A stretch of 7,745 nt of DNA from an uncultured Clostridia bacterium (GTDB taxonomy: Bacteria; Bacillota; Clostridia; Christensenellales; Aristaeellaceae): assembly GCA_946615785.1 (NCBI GenBank), contig CAMOIA010000071.1, positions 1 through 7,745 on the forward strand, given 5' to 3'. Below, piece by piece: positions 1 to 6,016 of the stretch. Each line of letters opens with the position of its first letter. Position 1 is the stretch's first letter. The notes beneath the pieces are model-generated. The model had not been told where the DNA came from. It saw only the letters and a list, made by a program, of their open reading frames with translations, and searched no databases. A program made the position numbers and the translations under genes.

Positions 1-43
1 CCAGAATGGTTTTATGGTCAAGATCGATATGCGTTTTTCCCAT
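1..43 (-). CDS. 5' end of probable NAD-dependent sugar epimerase/dehydratase (partial)
   Basis: Only the first 14 codons are inside the window: an ATG at 43-41 followed by MGKTHIDLDHKTIL, with the next codon starting with G. An AGGAG ribosome-binding site sits 7 bases upstream and directly abuts the TAA of the preceding dehydrogenase gene, so the two are translated from one mRNA with a 12-base gap. The run KTIL followed by a G-initial codon (V, A, G, D or E) fits the 'KTILVTG' first beta strand of short-chain dehydrogenase/reductase-type nucleotide-sugar epimerases. Directly after a UDP-glucose dehydrogenase, a UDP-glucuronate epimerase or decarboxylase would be typical. That identity is inferred from very few residues plus context. 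The existence of a gene start here is much surer than its function. Confidence 0.55.
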   Translation of the reverse strand, partial: MGKTHIDLDHKTIL

Positions 44-55
44 GTTGATTCTCCT

Positions 56-1294
56 TTAATCCCTGCGGAAAAGATCGCGGGTATAGACTTTATCCTGCAC
101 GTCGTCAAGCACCGCGTCGTAGCGGTTGGCGATAATGGCGTCCGCCCCTTTTTTAAAGCGTTCGATGTCGTTGACGACGAGCGAGCCGAAGAAAGTGGCG
201 CCGTCCTCAAGCGTCGGCTCGTAAATGATCACGGTCGCGCCCTTGGCCTTGATGCGCTTCATCACGCCCTGGATGCTGCTCTGGCGGAAATTGTCGCTGT
301 TGGCTTTCATGGTCAGCCTGTACACGCCGACGGTGAGGGGCCTCTCCTTTTCGGCGTTCCACATGGAGGAGGCAGTGTAATACCCCGCTTTTTCAAGCAC
401 GCGGTCGGCGATGAAATCCTTCCGGGTGCGGTTGCTTTCCACGATCGCCTGGATCAGGTTCTGCGGCACGTCGTCGTAATTGGCCAGCAGCTGCTTGGTG
501 TCTTTGGGCAGGCAGTAGCCGCCGTAGCCGAAGGAGGGGTTGTTGTAGTGGCTGCCGATGCGCGGGTCAAGGCATACGCCGTCTATGATCGCTTTCGTGT
601 CCAGTCCCTTCATTTCCGCGTAGGTGTCCAGTTCGTTGAAATAGCTGACCCGCAGGGCGAGATAGGTGTTCGCGAACAGCTTCACCGCTTCGGCCTCCGT
701 AAAGCCCATGTGCAGGACGGGCACGTCCTTTTTTTCGGCCCCCTCCACAAGCAGCGACGCGAACGTGCGGGCGGCCTCCCGGGTGCTATCGTCGCAGGAT
801 ACGATGATGCGGCTCGGGTACAGGTTGTCGTACAGGGCCCTGGATTCCCGCAAGAATTCCGGCGAGAAAAGGATGCGGTCGGTATGGTATTTTGCACGCA
901 CCTTTTCCGTATAGCCGACGGGAATGGTGGATTTGATCACCATGACGGCCGTGCCGGAGGCGGCCATGACGGCCTCGATGACGTTTTCGACCGCGGAGCA
1001 GTCAAAGAAATTTTTCTGCGGATCGTAGTTTGTGGGCGCGGCGATGATGACGAACTCAGCGTCCCGGTAGGCGGAGGCGGCGTCCAGGGTGGCGCGGATC
1101 TGCAGCCTTCGCGTGCCTGCCTTCGCCTCGGCGAGGTATTTTTCGATGTATTCATCCTGGATGGGGGAGAGATACTGATTCAGCTTCTCCACCTTTTCGG
1201 GAATGATGTCAACGCAGGTGACTTCATGGTGCTGCGAGAGCAGCACGGCCAGGGACAGGCCCACATAGCCCGTGCCCGCAACGGTGATTTTCAT
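56..1294 (-). CDS. ugd: UDP-glucose 6-dehydrogenase
   Basis: This 412-residue cytoplasmic enzyme oxidises UDP-glucose to UDP-glucuronate with two NAD+. The N-terminal Rossmann domain opens MKITVAGTGYVGLSLA, with the GxGYVG nucleotide-binding loop at residues 7-12. Other family motifs are KSTIPVGYT (121-129), SPEFLRES (144-151), the central helix EAVKLFANTYLALRVSYFNE (202-221) and the catalytic block GYGGYCLPKDTKQL (257-270). In that block C261 is the expected thiohemiacetal nucleophile and D265 its partner. Length matches the roughly 390-450 residue bacterial family. The start is supported by a GGAGG site just upstream. The gene lies 23 bases after the nucleotidyltransferase gene and 12 bases before the next gene, so it is an internal operon member. 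Its product feeds glucuronate-containing polysaccharides. No key residue appears to be missing. Confidence 0.96.
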   Translation of the reverse strand: MKITVAGTGYVGLSLAVLLSQHHEVTCVDIIPEKVEKLNQYLSPIQDEYIEKYLAEAKAGTRRLQIRATLDAASAYRDAEFVIIAAPTNYDPQKNFFDCSAVENVIEAVMAASGTAVMVIKSTIPVGYTEKVRAKYHTDRILFSPEFLRESRALYDNLYPSRIIVSCDDSTREAARTFASLLVEGAEKKDVPVLHMGFTEAEAVKLFANTYLALRVSYFNELDTYAEMKGLDTKAIIDGVCLDPRIGSHYNNPSFGYGGYCLPKDTKQLLANYDDVPQNLIQAIVESNRTRKDFIADRVLEKAGYYTASSMWNAEKERPLTVGVYRLTMKANSDNFRQSSIQGVMKRIKAKGATVIIYEPTLEDGATFFGSLVVNDIERFKKGADAIIANRYDAVLDDVQDKVYTRDLFRRD

Positions 1295-1317
1295 AGTGCC
1301 TCCATTGATAAAAACGG

Positions 1318-2055
1318 TTATTTTGTAATGCCCCGGTAGGCTTTTTTTACGTTCTCGTAGCTTTCAAGGTTCCCGATGTCGTATCGGCTGCCGGGCATTT
1401 CCATGCTGTGCACCGCGGCGTGGCGACACATCCAGGCGACCAGGCTCCCGGGCGCGTCGGTGCCGCAGCCGTCCGCGATGGCGTCTTTGATCCTGGCGGC
1501 GTCGCCGGACGTGTAATAATAAAACGGCGGCGTGCACCAGTGGGATTTGGGCTGCGCGGGCTTTTCCTCAAGCGAGAGCAGCAGATCGTTTTCGCCGATT
1601 TCGGCGACCCCGCTCCTGGTGAGGCGCTTTTCATCCGCTTCGTAATACCGCATTACGCAGGAAGTGCCTTTTTCCTTCGCGTACCGGATGAACGCGGTCA
1701 GGGAAAAGTCCAGCACGTTGTCCCCCGCGATGACAAGCAGATCGTCGCGCAGGTTCAGCGAATCGATGGCGAACTGGATGTCCTTCACGGCCCCGAGACG
1801 GCTTTCGTTCGTGGAGGTCCCATCGTCCACCACCGTGATGGGAAGGCGGTGCGCCTTCGCCCAGTCGGCAAAGTGGTCTGCGAATTTGTGGTTTGAGACC
1901 ACGACGTACCCGTCCACGTCGCCGCTCTGATCGATATCGTCAAGCAGCCAGTCCAGAATGGTCTTGTCGCCCACCTTTAACAGGGGCTTTGGAAAGTGCT
2001 CTGTCAGGGGATAGAGCCGCGTCGCGTACCCCGCGGCCAGGATCAGGCATTTCAT
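1318..2055 (-). CDS. Sugar-phosphate nucleotidyltransferase
   Basis: A 245-residue protein of the NTP-transferase (GT-A-like) superfamily, which joins a sugar 1-phosphate and an NTP to give an NDP-sugar and pyrophosphate. The signature LAAGYATRLYPLT (6-18) followed by PKPLLKVGDK (22-31) is the nucleotide-binding loop with its catalytic Arg and Lys. GDN at 111-113 supplies the metal-binding Asp, and LEEKP (162-166) is the usual sugar-side motif. The C-terminus ends in PGSRYDIGNLESYENVKKAY, as in family members that lack an added domain. It is shorter than RmlA or GalU proteins (about 290 residues) and has no left-handed beta-helix, so it is not GlmU-like. The substrate cannot be read from the sequence. 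Next to ugd it may make UDP-glucose, but dTDP-, CDP- or GDP-sugar is possible. A GGAGGG site 6-7 bases upstream fixes the start. Confidence 0.88.
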   Translation of the reverse strand: MKCLILAAGYATRLYPLTEHFPKPLLKVGDKTILDWLLDDIDQSGDVDGYVVVSNHKFADHFADWAKAHRLPITVVDDGTSTNESRLGAVKDIQFAIDSLNLRDDLLVIAGDNVLDFSLTAFIRYAKEKGTSCVMRYYEADEKRLTRSGVAEIGENDLLLSLEEKPAQPKSHWCTPPFYYYTSGDAARIKDAIADGCGTDAPGSLVAWMCRHAAVHSMEMPGSRYDIGNLESYENVKKAYRGITK

Positions 2056-2096
2056 GGGTTCCCTCCATATTGGCTTTTTATCTTTCCGAAAAAGGT

Positions 2097-2717
2097 TCAG
2101 ACGGCGGTCCCGCCCTGCAATTGCGTGCGCAGGTATCCGTTCAGAATGTCCACGATGCGGGCATTCTTGCCGCCGCGCATCACCACCACGTCCGCTTCCG
2201 TCACATAATTGCGGATATACTTGTCGTACATGGGCTTGACGGTGGAAAGGTACTGCTCCGAAATGGACTCGATGTCGCGGCCGCGCTCGGTAATGTCCCT
2301 GCGGATGCGGCGGAGCAGGCAGATGTCCGGATCGACGGAAACATAGAGCTTGAGAAACATTTTGCCAAGCAGGCGCTTGTCGTAGAAGGCGTGGATGCCT
2401 TCCAGGATCAGCACTTCCGGCGCCTCGAGCATTTCGTTTGTGTCGCAGCGTGCGTGCAGGGCAAAATCATAGGCCTTTTTGCGGATGCTCTGCCCGGCGA
2501 GCAGGCTGCACACGTCCTCGTAAAGCACGTCATGGTCGAAGATGCCGGGTTCGTCGTAATTGAGCTTCGCGCGTTCCTCGAAGGTCATGTCCGGATGGTT
2601 CACATAATAGGCGTCCTGCTGCAAAACCAGCGTCTTTGCGCCGATGTCCCGGGTCAGTTCCTGCGCGAGGGTGCTTTTCCCGCTCCCCGACGCGCCGCAG
2701 ATGCCGATAAAAATCAT
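2097..2717 (-). CDS. udk: Uridine kinase family protein
   Basis: A 206-residue P-loop kinase of the uridine kinase/phosphoribulokinase family, expected to phosphorylate uridine (and cytidine) to the monophosphate in the cytoplasm. Walker A is GASGSGKST (8-16). LQQDAYY (32-38) matches the nucleoside-site SxDxYY block, and LEGIHAFYD (105-113) is the Walker B-type strand. RRDITERGRDIESISEQY (139-156) followed by VKPMYDKYI is the lid and substrate segment typical of uridine kinases. Length agrees with Escherichia coli Udk (213). I chose the ATG at 2717: an AAGGGGG site lies about 8-12 bases upstream. A longer in-frame start at 2768 would fall inside the promoter and add residues absent from the family. 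It is the first gene of the leftward operon, 41 bases ahead of the nucleotidyltransferase gene. A different kinase substrate cannot be excluded. Confidence 0.87.
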   Translation of the reverse strand: MIFIGICGASGSGKSTLAQELTRDIGAKTLVLQQDAYYVNHPDMTFEERAKLNYDEPGIFDHDVLYEDVCSLLAGQSIRKKAYDFALHARCDTNEMLEAPEVLILEGIHAFYDKRLLGKMFLKLYVSVDPDICLLRRIRRDITERGRDIESISEQYLSTVKPMYDKYIRNYVTEADVVVMRGGKNARIVDILNGYLRTQLQGGTAV

Positions 2718-2743
2718 ACGCGTGCAACCCCCTTCTTTCCCGT

Positions 2744-2772
2744 ATTCTATCACAAACATGGCGCGCACACAA
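2744..2772 (-). promoter_or_regulatory. Sigma-A-type promoter of the leftward sugar-nucleotide operon
   Basis: On the minus strand a -35 box TTGTGT (2772-2767) and a -10 box TAGAAT (2749-2744) are separated by 17 bases. A TG dinucleotide one base ahead of the -10 makes it an extended -10. Transcription would start near 2737, giving a leader of about 20 bases ahead of the uridine kinase ATG at 2717. Confidence 0.72.
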
Positions 2773-2784
2773 CGGAAACGTCAG

Positions 2785-2830
2785 GCGGATGAAAACAGGG
2801 TATCCGCAGGGGCTTTGGTCTCCCCGTTTT
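2785..2830. promoter_or_regulatory. Inverted repeats between divergent promoters, possible operator
   Basis: GCGGAT (2785-2790) and ATCCGC (2802-2807) form a perfect 6-base inverted repeat with an 11-base spacer, placed between the two divergent -35 boxes. A second, imperfect pair overlaps it: AAAACAGGG (2792-2800) with CCCCGTTTT (2822-2830). The stretch lies upstream of both start sites, so DNA binding is a more natural reading than RNA structure. The repeats are short and could be chance. Confidence 0.25.
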
Positions 2831-2850
2831 GCCGTTTCCCCTCCTTATGG

Positions 2851-2879
2851 TTGTTTTTCCCTCCGGTTTTGTGTATAAT
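2851..2879 (+). promoter_or_regulatory. Sigma-A-type promoter of the rightward operon
   Basis: A -35 box TTGTTT (2851-2856) and a consensus -10 box TATAAT (2874-2879) are spaced by 17 bases. The predicted start near 2886 leaves a leader of about 34 bases ahead of the ATG at 2920. This rules out the in-frame ATG at 2878, which overlaps the -10 box. No other promoter is evident before 7395, so this probably drives all five rightward genes. Confidence 0.75.
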
Positions 2880-2919
2880 GCGGTTGTTAACGAATGAAAA
2901 GGCGGTTGATCCTGAGGGA

Positions 2920-3582
2920 ATGATCACATGGTATTGCTCAAAATGCGCAAGAAACAATCCTGAGGCGCTCTGTACGGCCTGCGGCCGGAAACTGAGCCCG
3001 GGCGCCATGCGGGACGTCTGGCGCGTATACCGCACGCCGCTTGGCGACGGGGCGGCGTGGAAAAGCGCGCTGGTGCTGCTTGCCGTCGTATCGTTTGTGT
3101 GCCTTGCGGTCCTGTTTCTGTGGCAGGCGGCGCTTTCCGGCTTTTCAGGCGCATTGCCGGTTCTGACCAACGGCACCGCGGCCTGGGTGTTCGCGCTGAT
3201 CCCGGCGGGGCTTTTGTGCCTGTTTATCGCGCTTTCCCTGCAGGGACGGGAGATCCTGGTGTATTGCCTGGACGCGCAGGGCGCGCACATGCAGACCTGG
3301 CACGAGGCCGGCCGCATCCGCTCCATGGCGCGCATGCAGGCCGCAAAGGCGCAGAACGCCTCCGTGCAGGAGGACGGCTCTAGCATGATCCTCAGCCAGA
3401 CGAGGCACCTTCTCTGGGCGGACGTAAAATCCGTCCGCTTTCTGCCCGCGAAGGGTGAAATCCATCTGTTTTCAGGCCCGCACATCGTGCCGTACATCCT
3501 CAGGCTTCCGCCGGAAGAATACGACAGCGCGGAAACCATGGTGAAAAAACACTGCCGAAAGGCGCTTGCCGCCCGGCGATGA
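2920..3582 (+). CDS. Zinc-ribbon membrane protein, function unknown
   Basis: I do not recognise this 220-residue protein as a named family. It opens with a small zinc ribbon, C6-x2-C9...C18-x2-C21, of the kind often found at the N-terminus of bacterial membrane proteins. Two hydrophobic spans follow at about 48-70 and 86-107. The C-terminal 110 or so residues are soluble and mixed in charge; HLLWADVKSVRFLPAKGEIHLF resembles the strand pattern of bacterial PH-like or YcxB-like domains, but this is only an impression. The model is a membrane hairpin with both ends in the cytoplasm. The ATG at 2920 is the first in-frame start after the predicted transcription start. Its purine run GAGGGA is too close for ideal initiation; AAAGGCGG at 2898-2905 is rather far. 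It is the first gene of the unit, 21 bases before deoC. Confidence 0.72.
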   Translation: MITWYCSKCARNNPEALCTACGRKLSPGAMRDVWRVYRTPLGDGAAWKSALVLLAVVSFVCLAVLFLWQAALSGFSGALPVLTNGTAAWVFALIPAGLLCLFIALSLQGREILVYCLDAQGAHMQTWHEAGRIRSMARMQAAKAQNASVQEDGSSMILSQTRHLLWADVKSVRFLPAKGEIHLFSGPHIVPYILRLPPEEYDSAETMVKKHCRKALAARR

Positions 3583-3603
3583 CAAACGAAAGGGTGATTT
3601 AGA

Positions 3604-4278
3604 ATGACAAGAAACGAAATTGCAAAGCTCCTGGACCATTCCGTCCTGCAGCCGTTTCTCAGGGACGAGGACATTCGCCGCGGCTGTGACATCGCCCTCA
3701 AATACGACACGGCCACGGTGTGCGCAAGGCCCGGCGACATGAAGATCGTCACCGCCTGCCTTCGCGGGAGCGACGTGCTGCCCTGCACGGTGATCGGCTT
3801 CCCGCACGGCATGCACCGCACGGACGTGAAGGTGTATGAAAGCCTGAAGGCGCTTGAGGACGGCTGCAGGGAACTGGACATGGTGCTTTCCGTCGGCAAG
3901 CTTCTCAGCGGCGAAGAAGCGTATGTCCGGGACGAGATCGCAAAGATCGCCGAGGTCACGCACGACGGCGGCGCGATCCTCAAGGTGATTCTTGAAACCT
4001 GCTATCTGGACAGGGACGGCATCCGGCTCGCCTGCCGCCTGAGCGAAGAGGGCGGAGCGGACTTTGTGAAAACTTCCACCGGATACGGCACTGCCGGCGC
4101 AAAGGCGGAGGACATCGCGCTCATGCGCGCGTCGGTGTCCGCGCGCGTGCGCGTCAAGGCATCCGGCGGCATCCGGGATCTGGATACGGTGCTGCTCATG
4201 CACGCAAACGGCGCGGACCGCTGCGGCGTGAGCGCGACGGAGGCCATTATGAAAGAGGCCATCGAAAGGGGAATGTAA
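3604..4278 (+). CDS. deoC: Deoxyribose-phosphate aldolase
   Basis: A 224-residue class I aldolase that splits 2-deoxyribose 5-phosphate into glyceraldehyde 3-phosphate and acetaldehyde in deoxynucleoside catabolism. The TIM-barrel motifs are all present: DHSVLQP (11-17), IGFPHG (64-69), ELDMVLSVGKLLSG (90-103), LKVILET (126-132), FVKTSTGY (154-161) and VKASGGIRD (184-192). K156 is the Schiff-base lysine, K185 the second active-site lysine and D92 the catalytic aspartate, equivalent to D102, K167 and K201 of the Escherichia coli enzyme. Length fits the short bacterial form (about 215-225). A GAAAGGG site at 3589-3595 supports the start. It sits 21 bases after the zinc-ribbon gene and 1 base before galM, so these are cotranscribed. 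No nucleoside phosphorylase or phosphopentomutase gene is in view. Confidence 0.96.
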   Translation: MTRNEIAKLLDHSVLQPFLRDEDIRRGCDIALKYDTATVCARPGDMKIVTACLRGSDVLPCTVIGFPHGMHRTDVKVYESLKALEDGCRELDMVLSVGKLLSGEEAYVRDEIAKIAEVTHDGGAILKVILETCYLDRDGIRLACRLSEEGGADFVKTSTGYGTAGAKAEDIALMRASVSARVRVKASGGIRDLDTVLLMHANGADRCGVSATEAIMKEAIERGM

Positions 4279-4279
4279 T

Positions 4280-5332
4280 ATGTCGATCACCGTGAAACCC
4301 TTCGGCGTGACCGAAGGCGGGCTCGAGACGAAGCTTTATACCCTGACGGCAAAGGACGGCGCGAGCGTTTCCCTGACCGATTACGGCGCGCATCTGGTTT
4401 CCGTGATGGTGCCGGACCGCAGCGGAACGCTCGGCGAGGTGTGCCTTGGCTATGACGACGTGCGCGGCTATGAGACAAACGGCGGTTTCCTCGGCGCGAC
4501 CGTTGGCCGGTTTGCCAACCGCATCGGCGGCGGCAGCTTCCCGCTGAACGGGAAAACCTATACGCTGTATCAAAACGACGGCAGGAACACCCTGCACGGC
4601 GGGAAAAATGGGTTTGACACCCGGCTTTTCACCGCCGCTGCGGTGGAGGGCGCGAAGGAAGACACCGTGATTTTCCAGTACCTTTCTCCCGACATGGAAG
4701 AGGGCTTCCCCGGAAACCTGCAGCTGCAGGTCGCCTTTACCTGGGACGAAAGCCACACCCTCTCCATCCGCTATATGGCCACGTGCGACCAGGACACCGT
4801 GGTCAATTTCACCAATCACGCTTACTGGAACCTTTCCTCGGACGCGGATATCCTGAAGCAGAAGCTCGTCATCAACAGCTTCATCATGACCGAAGTGGAC
4901 GAGGGCCTCATTCCCACGGGAAACCTGACGAACCTTGAGGGAAGCATTCTGGACCTGCGGCGCGGACGCACGGTGGCGGACCTGCTTGCAAAGGCTTCGG
5001 AGAATGCGCCCATCGCCGCTGTGAACGGGCTGGATTTCAATTTTATCCTGCCGGGGGACGGCCTGAAGGAGGCCGCTTCGCTCAGGGACGACGCGAGCGG
5101 ACGCAGGATGCGCGTTCTGACCACGGAGCCTGCCATCCAGGCCTACAGCGGACAGGGACTCGACCAGGACGGGCACGGCGGAAAGCATTACGGGCCTTTC
5201 GGCGGGCTTGCGCTGGAGACGCAGCATTTCCCGGACAGCCCGCACCATATGGCGTTCCCGTCCACGCTTCTTCGCGCGGGGGAGACCTTCGAGAGCCAGA
5301 CGATGTACGTTTTCAGCGCGGATGCTGTATGA
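4280..5332 (+). CDS. galM: Aldose 1-epimerase (mutarotase)
   Basis: A 350-residue cytoplasmic enzyme that interconverts alpha and beta anomers of galactose, glucose and related aldoses. The beta-sandwich family motifs are clear: GRFANRI (76-82), NTLHGGKNGFDTR (103-115), VNFTNHAYWNL (175-185), GLDFNFIL (250-257), AIQAYSGQGL (285-294) and GLALETQHFPDSPHH (309-323). By comparison with the Lactococcus lactis enzyme, H107 and H180 are the substrate and acid histidines, E313 the catalytic base and D252 a sugar-binding residue. Length is typical. The ATG is one base after the deoC stop, with AAAGGGGA inside the end of deoC as ribosome-binding site, so translation is probably coupled. Its last 11 bases overlap the next gene. 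No Leloir genes (galK, galT, galE) are in view, so the sugar served here is open. Confidence 0.95.
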   Translation: MSITVKPFGVTEGGLETKLYTLTAKDGASVSLTDYGAHLVSVMVPDRSGTLGEVCLGYDDVRGYETNGGFLGATVGRFANRIGGGSFPLNGKTYTLYQNDGRNTLHGGKNGFDTRLFTAAAVEGAKEDTVIFQYLSPDMEEGFPGNLQLQVAFTWDESHTLSIRYMATCDQDTVVNFTNHAYWNLSSDADILKQKLVINSFIMTEVDEGLIPTGNLTNLEGSILDLRRGRTVADLLAKASENAPIAAVNGLDFNFILPGDGLKEAASLRDDASGRRMRVLTTEPAIQAYSGQGLDQDGHGGKHYGPFGGLALETQHFPDSPHHMAFPSTLLRAGETFESQTMYVFSADAV

Positions 5333-5966
5333 CCGGGACATTCGCGAGCCGCTGTTTCTGTTTCTGGAAGGCATGTACGGGAAGATCCGCATCCTTGAGG
5401 AAAAGACCACGGGCAGCGCGCGCGCGGACGCGGTGATGGTGCTTGAGAACGCGCTGTGCGGCATTGAAATCAAGAGCGACGCGGACAGCTATGCCCGCCT
5501 GCCCGGCCAGGTGGCCGCGTACGACGGGTATTATGATTACAACATGGCCGTGATCGGCTTGAGCCACGTCAGGCACATCGAGGAACACCTGCCGCCGTAC
5601 TGGGGCATCATCACCGCGGAACAAACCGGGGACGGCGGCCTGGATTTTTACATGATGCGCCGTCCGCGCCCGAACCCCAACGCCGATATCCGCCTGAAGC
5701 TGACCCTGCTGTGGCGTCCTGAGGTGACGCATATCCTTGAAAGATGCCACCTGCCCACCCTGAAAACGGTCAGCAAAGCGCGCTCTCGCGAGCGGCTGCT
5801 GGAGTGGGTGCCGGAAGCGCTTTTGCACCGGCTGATATCAGACGAGCTGTTCGAGCGCGACTATACCCTGATCGCAGAGGAGATCGACCGTTACCGCAAA
5901 GAACAGGGGCACCCGGCGAGAAAGCGCCGAAAAGCAAAGCCTGCGGGCAGAAAAAGCAGGGCGTAA
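5322..5966 (+). CDS. sce7726 family protein (nuclease-like fold suspected)
   Basis: A 214-residue protein that I match to the sce7726 family, whose function is not established. Family-like blocks run its whole length: YDRDIREPLFLFL (3-15), EEKTTGSARADAVMV (26-40), CGIEIKSDADSYARLPGQV (46-64), PPYWGIITAE (91-100), RRPRPNPNADI (113-123), LLWRPEVTHIL (129-139), then SRERLLEWVP and ISDELFERDY. D36 followed by E49-x-K51 has the spacing and hydrophobic strand context of a PD-(D/E)xK nuclease core; this reading is inference. The C-terminus (about 198-214) is very rich in Lys and Arg, which would suit nucleic-acid binding. The ATG at 5322 lies inside galM with an 11-base overlap and no good ribosome-binding site, so expression probably depends on coupling to galM translation. 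Base composition does not differ visibly from its neighbours. Confidence 0.82.
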   Translation: MLYDRDIREPLFLFLEGMYGKIRILEEKTTGSARADAVMVLENALCGIEIKSDADSYARLPGQVAAYDGYYDYNMAVIGLSHVRHIEEHLPPYWGIITAEQTGDGGLDFYMMRRPRPNPNADIRLKLTLLWRPEVTHILERCHLPTLKTVSKARSRERLLEWVPEALLHRLISDELFERDYTLIAEEIDRYRKEQGHPARKRRKAKPAGRKSRA

Positions 5967-5986
5967 GCGGTGCGGATCAAATGGAA

Positions 5987-5999
5987 CGGCCGAAGGCCG
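5987..5999 (+). other. Small RNA hairpin ahead of the secreted-protein gene
   Basis: CGGCC (5987-5991) and GGCCG (5995-5999) form a perfect 5-bp stem with a GAA loop. It lies directly upstream of the AAAGGA ribosome-binding site (6001-6006) of the next gene. There is no T-run, so it is not a terminator. It may only set off the ribosome-binding site. Confidence 0.35.
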
Positions 6000-6016
6000 G
6001 AAAGGACGAAACCAAG

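Noticed and set aside
14..1339. Long plus-strand open frame (441 codons) opposite the dehydrogenase gene
   Set aside because: The minus strand encodes an unmistakable UDP-glucose dehydrogenase. The opposite frame is stop-poor because of G/C-rich codons and has low-complexity, His/Val/Gly/Arg-rich content with no family motif.
1893..2792. Plus-strand open frame of 299 codons opposite the uridine kinase
   Set aside because: It is antisense to clear kinase motifs and runs through the promoter region. It shows no recognisable domain or ribosome-binding site.
2898..2908. Eleven-base sequence AAAGGCGGTTG shared with 7458-7468, both upstream of starts
   Set aside because: Several shared 11-mers are expected by chance in a window of this size. 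At 7458 it simply contains the ribosome-binding site.
2781..3983. Minus-strand open frame of 400 codons across the zinc-ribbon gene and part of deoC
   Set aside because: It is Ser/Arg/Cys-rich shadow translation spanning two real genes and their promoter, with no motif.
5208..5321. N-terminal extension of the sce7726-type protein from an upstream ATG
   Set aside because: The extra 38 residues are Arg/Ser-rich out-of-frame galM sequence. Family similarity begins at the ATG at 5322.
4247..5473. Minus-strand open frame of 408 codons opposite galM
   Set aside because: It is antisense to an intact GalM with all catalytic residues. The composition is typical of a GC-driven shadow frame.
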